Origin: Zoroaster sp. YZ-2022
Taxonomy: Eukaryota; Echinodermata; Asteroidea; Forcipulatida; Zoroasteridae
Reading direction: 5' to 3'
Length of the DNA: 64,000 nt
Assembly (NCBI GenBank): GCA_029582265.1
Contig: CM055830.1
Coordinates: 36,691,124-36,755,123, forward strand
Of the stretch, positions 18,595 through 28,697 are shown piece after piece. Position 1 is the first letter of the stretch. The number at the start of each line of letters is the position of its first letter. Made by a program: the position numbers and the translations under genes. The notes beneath the pieces are model-generated. The model saw nothing but the letters and a program-made list of their open reading frames with translations, ran no database searches and had not been told where the DNA came from.

Positions 18595-21500
18595 TCATTC
18601 AATTGTTATTAAACGGTGACCGTAAGCTAGAGTGTCTATTCCGTTTTCTAAAATGTGTTTCTTTGTATCTAAAGGAGAGAGTGATATTTTATTTACTCGC
18701 GTTGTATATAGTCTGTGTTTTTCGTGATTAATAAAACTCATATCATGATGCAGAGTATTTTTAAATGATAAAACTTGTTTATAGCGGTCGTGTTTAATTT
18801 GTTGCATTAAAACTTGTTTTTTAACTCCTTTAGCTTTTCTTATTTGTTTTTCATCTCGATAAAAGTATCGAATACATTTTGGTCTTAAACACACAACTTC
18901 GGAAATTACTGTTCCTTGCGCACTCATCTTTCATTTTGCCAATCACTTTTTTGTTGTTTTCAGAATGTAAAAAATTATCTTGTTTATAATTACTAAAATC
19001 GTACAAAGATTTGTTTTTACATAAATCTTTATACACATCTTGCGTTTTAATCTCGAGCAACAAACTATCCGTGTCTGTGTAAATCAACTCACAATCATAG
19101 TTTGTTTTTAAATGATTGTAATAAAAATCGTACATGAAAGCTTTAGATATATCCAATATGCTCATTCCTACGTAAACTGGCCGGTTGAGAACGAGTTTTG
19201 TCTTGTGCATGTGAATAGCCACTAGATCATTATCGAAAATCCTAGCCTCGGCAAAATTCGGTTTCGCTATAAGCGCGCGAATTAAATTGTCTTGTTTTTC
19301 ATCGTTTAATCGCTTCAAATTTACGTTAATGCGATTTCGTACATTTTCCATCGTTTTACCGAAAACCGAATTGTTCATCAGTTTAAACAAATCTTTTTCA
19401 AAATCACTCTTTGCATCTTTTCTTAATCGTGTATTTAAATCAATGTATGATTTCATCCAACACGATTCGTCAAATTCTAAAACTTTATGAATTTTAGTTA
19501 GATTCATACCGAGTTCCAAATACAATAGTAAATTACGATAATGAATCACGTAGTTTTTCTTGTCGTATAAATTTGGAACTAATTTAACAACGTTTGGAGC
19601 CGGCTTGCCGGTTAGCAACTCGTGTTGATAGTCGCTCATCCATTCTTTCGGTACTGTCAACGACTCTGGCGCGAGTGGAAACGCGTTGTGAGAATCGTGT
19701 AATTCTTTAGGATATTCTAAATCGACTTCTAAAATGTATCCTTTATCGTTTTTAAATCCTTGTTCCTCGAGTCGTTTTATTCGTTTTTCACTCAACCATT
19801 TGAAATTACCAGTCGGTAAAGGTTGACTCATCGCGTAGCCGTATACATTATTCGCATCTAAATACATAATGTAACTCGATGGTTTTGATTTATCGTAGTC
19901 GTCTAAATACGCGTTGTTTGCTTTAGCGTATCGTTTGCTCACCATACACATTCCTCCCCGCGTGCCTTTTTCTATAAACAAATGCATGTCAATATCCGTA
20001 AACAAATCTAAAGTTTGTTTCGAATGTTTTAACAAAGCGTCCCAACTCAATCCCGGACTGGTGTAATAATTAGCCGGATCTAAACCGTATTGTTGCATGC
20101 AAGTATTACGAAAGTTTTCAAACACATCCGCCAACAAAAAGCATCTGTACGCACGTACAAATCGTGATAATCCCCAAATGTTTACAATCAAACTTGCTGT
20201 AAACATTCTTTGCGTGTCGTATTGAGAGGTGGTAATGTGTTGGCTGTTTAAACTGCTATAAAAGATTCTATCGAAGGAAGTTGCGTTTCTTTAAATTTTC
20301 AAAACTGTCTACGTACTCGTAAGGATAAATGCCCTTGCTTTTAATAAGATTGAATTTTTCTAAGGAGGGTTTCGAGTTTAGTCGTGATTGGAAAAGAATC
20401 GTTTGATTTTACGAGTTTGTTCTAGCAAGTTAATAAAAATTGAGCGCTGTCGATAAATCGTAGTTGATTAATACTAAAAGAAATATACTTTTCGATATTG
20501 TTTGCGATGCACGTTAAACTTCCTTCTGCTACGACCGGCAGCTTGTATAATAAGATGAGAGTCATAGCCTCGCAAATTATGAAATACGACTGGAATAAAA
20601 AGTTTTCTCTGGTTTTTAAACTTAGTCTTAAATTACAACAATTATGCGCAGCAGCTCTATATTTTCCGGTAATGTGACAATGATCCTTTACCTTTTTATA
20701 CTTGGCGTCAGGCTCTGCCGCGCAAGCGTCGTCTTTAAAAAAACTTGTTTTCACATATCCAACACTCGCTCGCGTTCTTGTAATCTTTTTACTTCTTCAG
20801 TCATGTTTAACTTTTTCCAGGATTTTTTAAATATCGTATTAATCTTTTCTTCTTCTTTTTTAATTCATTTAAAAATGTTTCGCGGCATCTTTTTCCCCTA
20901 TACGTAACGGGAGTTACTTTTACCGTCGCAACAAACGACGACGTACGAATAACCGCAAACGATGTGTTCTTGTAGTTTTTAGTATTGGTAGAGTTTTCGT
21001 CTACAATCTTTTTAATAACACTCTCAAAGTCTGCATGTATCACGAATGGGACTTTTATCTTTTAAAAATTTATAAACTTTACCTTGTCGTTTTTATACTT
21101 TATTGGTAAACAATTTGTGTTGGTTTGTCATTTATTCCTTTACACATTTCTACGTGGTTTTCTAAATGTTCTTTCGTTGAAAACCTTGTAAACATCGTAA
21201 AAACAAAAATGTTTGGGGTTGTGATGGTTCGTTTGATCAAAAGTAGTTTATTCATATCTTTTATATAAACGTAGTGAGATTTAGCGTCTTTGTGAACCAT
21301 TAATAAATTTATGCGATCTAGATTTGCTGGTTGATCGCTAATTTGTAAACTAGTATAGTTTTTTTTCACAACCAAAACGTTTACCGCTATATTGTTTTGT
21401 TTTTCTACTAGCTTAATTTGATTAATCGGTGTTGGTGTTGAAATATTGTTAAAATTAAAACCATCATCTATTGGGTATTTATCGTTCTATCAACGCCAGT

Positions 21501-22337
21501 CGGCCGTGGGAAAACGATGAGCGCGCAAAGCCCATCGCAAACAATTGTCATCGTTGTTTTAACGTTGATGCACGCTTTTATTTTAATATAGTCGCATAGC
21601 TCGATATAACTACCTCCCTATTAATGGTTGATATTTAGAGATTCTGAGATTCATATCTACGATACGATCTACGAACCATCCACTACCCTCTCGTATATTT
21701 TTCTAAAGTTTTCAGCAATTTGCGAAAAAACAACAACTAGCATATCGTCAATGTCGTTTAAATTTAATAAAACATTGGGTTTTTGTTGTGAAAATTTGGT
21801 TCAGCTTCGTCGGTTTGAGCTATAGTTTTCTTTAAGTAATTTAATGCGTATGTATATCATAAACTTTAACGCATTAAATTCCTGCAAGTCTTTTCGCAAC
21901 TTGTCAATAATCTTTAAATTTACCGCTTGGGAAAAATGTTTAAATCTTTTTCTTTGTGTGGTTCAACGGAACAATCATTACATGTTCGCGTAATAACTTC
22001 CACCAACGATCGTTTTATTAAATTTCAACTCAGTTTCTTTACCGTAAAACCTTTCAATAGCGGCTACGTAATCTTTTTAATCAACTGCGCTTTTTACCAG
22101 AAGCCGCGATGAGGGAATATTTATATTTTCAACATTTATACGCCTTTTCAATTCAACCAAATTTAATTTGTACAATGGTTTTTGTTTATGATGTTGAACA
22201 TAATTTTTTACAGCTTCGTAATAAACACGTTTATTAAATCTACCTGTTCTGTTTGAAATTATACGAATTTGTTTCTCTCTTACAAAATCTTCTAATTTTT
22301 CCTTTGTCCATTTTGATAAAAATTGTTGAGCTTGCAT
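18595..22337 (-). pseudogene. PolB: Protein-primed DNA polymerase B, multiply frameshifted
   Basis: A remnant of the gene seen nearly whole in copy 3. It starts at 22337 inside the right TIR (MQAQQFLSKW...) and is broken into at least seven reading-frame segments. Recognisable blocks include the N-terminal SAP-like part, the exonuclease start (MIHADFES, with Tyr changed to His, about 21040), HNH-like zinc sequence (about 20700) and the longest open piece, 20206-18851, holding the polymerase motifs YLDANNVYGYAMSQ, LMNNSVFGKTMENVR and LIYTDTDSLLLEI. It must be non-functional. It converges on integrase, with AATCAATCATT repeats between. Confidence 0.92.
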
Positions 22338-22593
22338 CGTCTCTGTAATCAATATATATTTAGAAAATATAAACGTAAAAAAAAAAATTAAAAAAACGTG
22401 AAGTATCTATTTTATGTTTAAAACATGTGGGAAACTGCTTTTTTCAAAACCCCCTACTACTACCCAGAGAATTTGAAGAAATATCGTTTTTCTTAAAATG
22501 CTAGTTTTTCAAAACGCCCTACTACTACCCAGAGAATTTGGGAAAAATGATTTTTTGAGCTGCTGGTCCAGTTCCCTCATCTGACATACTACT
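22309..22593 (-). repeat. Right terminal inverted repeat of Polinton copy 1
   Basis: The reverse complement of 6233-6517. It carries the polymerase start codon and first nine codons, two iterated core motifs and the terminal AGTAGTATG (as CATACTACT). It is followed at once by AGCCG, the target duplication. Confidence 0.93.
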
Positions 22594-22699
22594 AGCCGTG
22601 GTCGTCAAGGGCATGCCGATTCCCGGCACCTTTTAGAGCCCACGGGAAGGAAGCGTATCACAACAAAGGCTCTTTTTAGAGCCCGTGGGATCGAAAGGG
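22594..22699 (-). mobile_element. Terminal fragment of the interrupted piggyBac-like element
   Basis: Read on the minus strand, this begins TTAACCCTTTCGATCCCA: a TTAA target site followed by CCC, the hallmark of piggyBac ends, then a subterminal inverted repeat (GGGCTCTAAAAAGAGCC and a second CCCGTGGGCTCTAAAA). The TTAA is 22700-22703. It lies just outside Polinton copy 1, directly continuous with 6232 across the Polinton insertion, and on the correct side for the 5' end of the transposase remnant at 4688-6062. Confidence 0.6.
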
Positions 22700-22703
22700 T
22701 TAA

Positions 22704-23363
22704 TTCGGCCACACATGGAGGGAACGCGGTTTACGTTACTGAGAGGCGAGCAGGTATACCACTATGCTGTCAAGCAATGCAAAAAACTGGGGTGAATTAT
22801 TATATAAAGTACATTATATAACAGCTTTAAAAAGGGAACGGCAATATTTGTCTGCAGAAAAAGCATCGCGCCCTTGAATGCACGGTGTAGTTACTTGTAC
22901 GGCAAGCAATGATGAGGTACACAAGTGTGTCCAAGGCCTAGTTGAGATGTATTATGGACAAATTGTTACTGACTGTGTATTTCAAAAACACCCAAATATA
23001 TTAGTTCGCTTTGTTAAAAACGGCTGAGGGTCACTGAAAATGTGTTTAAAATCTTTTTTTTAAATGGCCCCCCGTCTGGACAGCCTCTATTAGGTCTAGG
23101 TGACGCAACTAAGCAGTTATAGGTATCCAGGGTTTACGCAGATCTAGAACTCGAATATGAAGTCTTGAGACTAAAAAAATTAAAAATTTAAAAATTTAAA
23201 AATAAAAGAAAGAACGCTCGATGGACTTCTAAGAAGATTTGATACGTTTGGAATAATTTGATATGGTAACTTGTACCGTACTGTATATTCCACGAAGTTT
23301 CATTATGTTGAAGGCTTTATTACGTGGAAACGTGGAATCCGGGGTCATCTACTAATTTTATTT
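22704..23363. other. Host sequence without a recognisable gene
   Basis: AT-rich, with stops in all frames at short intervals. I see no transposon ends or RNA genes. Confidence 0.6.
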
Positions 23364-23863
23364 NNNNNNNNNNNNNNNNNNNNNNNNNNNNNNNNNNNNN
23401 NNNNNNNNNNNNNNNNNNNNNNNNNNNNNNNNNNNNNNNNNNNNNNNNNNNNNNNNNNNNNNNNNNNNNNNNNNNNNNNNNNNNNNNNNNNNNNNNNNNN
23501 NNNNNNNNNNNNNNNNNNNNNNNNNNNNNNNNNNNNNNNNNNNNNNNNNNNNNNNNNNNNNNNNNNNNNNNNNNNNNNNNNNNNNNNNNNNNNNNNNNNN
23601 NNNNNNNNNNNNNNNNNNNNNNNNNNNNNNNNNNNNNNNNNNNNNNNNNNNNNNNNNNNNNNNNNNNNNNNNNNNNNNNNNNNNNNNNNNNNNNNNNNNN
23701 NNNNNNNNNNNNNNNNNNNNNNNNNNNNNNNNNNNNNNNNNNNNNNNNNNNNNNNNNNNNNNNNNNNNNNNNNNNNNNNNNNNNNNNNNNNNNNNNNNNN
23801 NNNNNNNNNNNNNNNNNNNNNNNNNNNNNNNNNNNNNNNNNNNNNNNNNNNNNNNNNNNNNNN
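23364..23863. other. Assembly gap (500 N)
   Basis: Exactly 500 N, a placeholder of nominal rather than measured size. Open frames running through it are artefacts. Confidence 0.99.
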
Positions 23864-24502
23864 TCACTTTCACCCCCTTTTGTAACATAATCTCAAAGTC
23901 AGGAAATTTGAATATGACTTCTGCGAATAAAGTGATAGTGACATCTTATATTCTCAAAAAATGTTGTGCTGTATCATCGAGGAGTTCAGAGCGCCTAGTG
24001 GCATTTTTTAAAAGGGAATTATTTCCCAATCTAGAAGTGAACCAAAGCAAGTACAAAGTTATTTTTCATGTGATCATGAGGAAGTTTCATTGTCGTATAA
24101 TTATTATTCAAATCACCTGTTCATTTTTACTTCGGTCCAAACAATTAGACCAAAGTCAACACGATCTAATACAAAATTTGATATATTTTTGAATATTGAA
24201 ATTGATATTGAAATAATAAAATATGATACCCCTTTTTTACAAAATATGATATTGACATCATCGTTGATAATTTGATTGAACCGGAAGTTGACTCAGACAC
24301 CGTGTGTTTGTTCAAACAAACATAAGCTCTGATTTTAACTTGAGGTATTTTTTATTATCAACAGTGACCACTGTTACTCCCAGTCTGTTACTCCATTCCT
24401 TTTTGGTGTTTGTTCACACGTACAGACCTGTTTGCATTTTCTAAACGTCAGCGCCCTGCCAAACGCAGCAGCAGACTTGATCAAGTCTACCTCCCAATAT
24501 CG

Positions 24503-24513
24503 AAGATGGCGGC
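24503..24513 (+). promoter_or_regulatory. YY1-like initiator motif
   Basis: AAGATGGCGGC is the known YY1 consensus, common just downstream of transcription starts of animal housekeeping genes. About 150 bp later, ATG|GTAAGT at 24660 is a consensus splice donor. Together they suggest a host first exon (about 24480-24659), probably untranslated, since the ATG in the motif reaches a stop after five codons. Confidence 0.4.
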
Positions 24514-27076
24514 TGCACAATAATGAATGTCTGTACAGGCAACAACGGTTTAGTTTGATACTGTGGAGGCCTGACGAGCTTCCATCCCACAGCAACATAC
24601 AAGCTGTTTCGTTCTTCCATTGTTGCAAAGTGTTATTTGTGGCAGTACTCTGCTTTATGGTAAGTTAAAACATGTCTTTCAAAAGTTACAAAAGAATTGA
24701 GTGAGGCGGCGCTAATGTTTGGATTATTGTGTAGCGCTTCGCTTTATGACCTAGCTCTCTGTCGTGTCCTTGTTGCAACTGCGGCGTAGAGGACAACGAT
24801 CTCTCAGACTATGTTACGGGTCACGCACTGTGTAGGGATGTGAACAGAAGTCTGGGATTGGGTCGAATCACTACTGAACCTTACAACTGGGCAATTCTCC
24901 GGTAACGGATTGATGACGTCCATTCATGACCCATGCCAACATTTGCCCATCACCTGAAAAAAATGTTTATACTAGACAACTAATCTGTATATGTCATTGT
25001 CATTGGGCCAAGATCCCAACTTAGAACGTTCATTAGGCACAAAATGAACAAAAAATCACCCTGCTGGGTCACTTAAATTGGGAGAGGTCAAAGAATTTCG
25101 GTAACGGAATTACGACGAAGGACAATCAGTTCAGGTCTTGCATAAATTAATAAATCTCTGTGAAGTTTAGTAATTTCAAAAGGGGTGTTATTGTAGTATA
25201 ATGACTTTAGTAAGGGTTAATAATAACTTACAATGCAAAATAAAATTTTAAATATTATTCCTTTATTGAAAAAAAATTACTTCAATCATTGGTAACAGAA
25301 TTACGTCGGGACGGTAACGGAATTACGTATTGTATTTGTACAGGTCTAAAAATAGCGCTAAATGCAAGGCAAAAAACAATAATAAAAACAGTATTTTACT
25401 TGAATTTCTACATTTAGTATATCCTTTTTCTTTTTTTTTATGATATTCAATAATGTTCTCACAAGTACCTTATCCTGAACATACATAATCCAGAATTAAA
25501 TCACAACATTTTGGAATTGTAACAATGTATAGCAGATCAAAGTTGAAAAATTGCTCCTTTTTTTGTACATGTGGGAGTCCAGTGTATTGGCCCTAGAATG
25601 CGGCTATGTCTACCCCACAACCCACCATATCATAATGTACAGTTTGCCTTGCGGATGTTATGTGATAATGAATGCAGACAGTTCATTTCCCTGTGTTGCC
25701 ATATCCTTATAAGTTACCCCCCCAAAAATTACTAATCCAAATTAATATTCCACATTGACCAGTTCATTGAACCTATTATTTCTTGCAATTCAATATTTTT
25801 GGTCTTCCCTAATAAATGGGATGATCAGGCTACATTTACATTTTTAAGCAAATATATTATTACTTTATCTGAAACGTATATAATGATGGAAACTGTTGTG
25901 TTTTTGATGATCTTCCCTGGTTGTCATCATTGTGTTTGTTAATGTGACTAGAGGCACCATAGTAGTGATAACATTTATTGATAACAAAATTAGTGTTACA
26001 GTTCGGTAACACCTGTCTTATTCCAACTCTAATAGAGACTAATTGCTGCTTAAATAAATTCAAGTTGTGAGGGCAGTTTCGAGTGTTTGTACATTGTACA
26101 GGCTACTGGGTATTGCCCATTCTTATCTAATTTATTATAAGTTTAGTGACTTTGTGTTCAGTCCACACCTATTACGGGATAGCTCCATTAGAAACTTTCC
26201 GGGTTTGAGGCCCCAAACTCAAAAATCACATCCTTTTCAATGCAAATTTTTTAAGTGTGTTTTGTCAATACATATCAGATTAGATAGCTAATCCTGCGGT
26301 AACTGAAATATACACCGGCTGGCTGTGGTTGCAGAAAAATATCACATAGAAGGCATTAGTTTTCGGATTCCATTCTTGTATTTTCATTCTTTTGTCAAAA
26401 GTTATCATAGTTTCATTGTTTAATCCTCAAAAGGACCAAGTATGAGCTGAGAACGTACGGCACACGGTAACTCAACGGCCGTGAAAATGCCAGCGTTGCG
26501 TGCGAATGGATATTTACTAAGGTTGATGCTTACTTATTAGGGTTTTGCAATAATGGTCTAATATTTAAAAATCGATTCTAGTCGTCAATAAAGGTCGTTG
26601 GGTATATTTATTTATGTTTGGTCATATAGTTTTAACGAAGTTGAACGAAAATAGTGAGCAACATTGTCCTACTTTTCAGGCGTAGGTTTAAATATGCCTG
26701 CGTACGCGCCACACTCAACAACGAGCATAGGCATGGTGGGTGATTTAACTTTACGTGCAATAGCCTACACATGGCGCTGTATGGCAAAATAGGCCAAAGC
26801 GTTTATTGTTTTGATCGGTGGGGGAGGTACGCGGCGGAATGCAATTTTTCTGCAATTCAAAATTGCCATCAGATCAAAAGGAAAATAAAATCACTGGACC
26901 CCAATGTTTGAATATACATGTACATGTATGCGTGAGACTTCCACGGTAATGCAGCGCAGCCGGCCCGAAACCACGACTCACGCCAGGTCCCCGCACATAT
27001 CTACATGCGAGCAGCATTTCACACAGCGGCAAACCTATGTTAACGTTAACATTGTGTGGTGACATGATCAAATCGC

Positions 27077-27250
27077 TTAACGAATATTTGTATTGGTTGT
27101 ATGACAATGTATATGTTCTCGTTCGACCAATAAGAACAGTTTTACGCGCTATAGGCATTGCATATACCGCGTAACGAATATTTCTATTGGTTTGTATGAT
27201 GACGTACAGTTGGTCGTTCGACCAATAGACAAAATTGATACGCGCTATGC
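27077..27250. repeat. Imperfect tandem duplication with paired CCAAT boxes
   Basis: Two units of about 80 bp (27077-27156 and 27172-27250) share TAACGAATATTT.TATTGG, then TTCGACCAATA, then ACGCGCTAT. Each unit has ATTGG and CCAAT in inverted orientation, the layout of NF-Y sites. The duplication is clear; regulatory function is a guess. Confidence 0.55.
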
Positions 27251-28200
27251 GGCGTGCACGCACGTGTTAACTAGACTACCGGTGAGCTTGTCCGAGTGCC
27301 TTCCAACGACTGCATCAATATATAATATATACATAGCCTACATGTAACAGCAAAAAAACTCCCCGTCACCCTAAAATATTTATTTCAATTTATAATTAAT
27401 ATAATTTGTTTAATGAAGAATATTATGAATATAAGGTGAAACACGAACAAAAATGTTGTAAATTTGGTTGACCTGGCAGCCAACCATCCCTAACATTGTA
27501 TATTTATATTATGTTTAATAATATAATTACTTAACAAAATTTGGGGTGACGTATATAATTAATCAAGTTATTTTATTTGTCATATAAAGAAAAATCTACA
27601 ACTTTCTTGTTATGGAATTAAGAATTGTTGTTGCGAGTGCACGTTTTTCCACTCGCAATTTTACGTGGCCCCCGTTGAAAGCACTCGCAATACGGCACGT
27701 TCCCGTTCCCCCGCGTGTTTTGAAGCATTTTTGAAGCAACTTGTGGGCTGTACTGTATATGAGCGTTGCTCAGGGCAGCCTATGCTGCAGCGGATGCTGA
27801 CGCAGCCACAGCCGCCGCCAAATTCGAAACGGCCTTACTTTCGATCCCAACCACGGAAGGCCCAACTTTCGACTACAATACGTAACTTTATCAAGCATCT
27901 GCAATGGAATTTGTAACGTTGCCCCCTCTGAAAATTCAATAAATAGTATTGCGCTCAATTCTTTCCGGTGGGAGTAGCATCATTAAACAAGGCAGCTCCT
28001 ATCGCTCATCAGCTGTACTGTATGCTTGCGCGTCACGAAAAGAAACTTGTGAATGTTGCCGGTAGAGATCGTCCCATGGGGTGATTATACTGACATTAAA
28101 TACATTAAATACATTCATTTATGTGAAATACTGTTAATACAAATTGTTTAAATCTGAGAAAGGAGATTGGTGAAAATAAAATGGAAATACATGTACTGTA

Positions 28201-28697
28201 GTATATGTAGATGGGGGTCCTGGGCCACCTACTTAAAAAATGATTTTTAACCAAATTCGCTGGGTAGTAGTAGGGAGATTGACCAGGTTTTATGAATTCT
28301 AAAACGATTTCTAAAATGATTTTTTAAACAAATTTTGTTTCTAAAAAACATATTTTGAACAAATTCGCTGAGTAGTAGTAGGGATTATTTTTTAAATTTG
28401 GTTTATTTTGTTTAAAAAAATTAAACTTCACTGTTTTTAAAGATTAAAAACATGCTTACTTAAAAGTGAGTATCAAAAGATTTATCAGACGGTGAAAGAT
28501 GGGCCACCTACTTAAAAAATGATTTTAAGTAATGATTTTAAGGGAGTTTCCCTTTCATGAGGTCGTTTTAAGATGACCTCATCAAAAAAATCGATGAGGT
28601 CATCAAAACCACCTTTGGTTTTGAGTGTATTTCAAAAACTATACTTGAAAAAAACAAGATAATATTATCTTGTTTAATAATAAAGATGACAACGAAA
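28201..28697 (+). repeat. Left terminal inverted repeat of Polinton copy 2
   Basis: It pairs with 44790-45325. It includes two iterated cores (28253-28275, 28361-28383), an inverted repeat GATGACCTCATC/GATGAGGTCATC at about 28573-28611, a perfect 18-bp palindrome at 28655-28672 and the start codon at 28686 plus three codons. The two arms differ by indels, for example an insertion of about 30 bp near the palindrome in the right arm. Confidence 0.9.
28655..28672. promoter_or_regulatory. Perfect palindrome upstream of the polymerase start (copy 2)
   Basis: CAAGATAATATTATCTTG reads the same on both strands and lies 13 bp before the ATG at 28686. The identical palindrome precedes the zinc-ribbon gene at the other end (44815-44832). 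An operator for a dimeric regulator is a reasonable guess. Confidence 0.45.

Larger units (their letters stand above)
6233..22593. mobile_element. Polinton/Maverick copy 1 (complete, 16.4 kb)
   Basis: It is bounded by matching 285-bp terminal inverted repeats beginning AGTAGTATG and flanked by AGCCG at 6228-6232 and 22594-22598. Gene order from the left: PCNA-like clamp, zinc-ribbon protein, small helical protein (all +); coiled-coil membrane protein, two MASIYGPSR proteins, penton (all -); 460-residue-type membrane protein (+, broken); coiled-coil/proline protein (-, broken); 143-residue protein (-); major capsid protein, ATPase (broken), 172- and 140-residue proteins, 77-residue protein, integrase (broken) (all +); polymerase B (-, heavily broken). 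Capsid-side genes are far better preserved than the polymerase. The polymerase and integrase decay implies it cannot move on its own. Confidence 0.95.
23864..28194. other. Host intergenic or intronic DNA between Polintons 1 and 2
   Basis: No convincing coding region. It contains the possible promoter/exon at 24480-24659, several scattered GGTAACGGAATTACG-like short motifs (about 24900, 25101, 25291, 25311), and an imperfect tandem duplication at 27077-27250. Long frames around 26874-27263 and 27665-27916 lack family features and start/stop context. Confidence 0.5.

Noticed and set aside
23271..23890. Long open frames on both strands
   Set aside because: They run through the 500-N gap and are artefacts.
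26874..27263. 129-codon minus-strand frame
   Set aside because: It lies over the CCAAT duplication, has no family features, and looks like chance.
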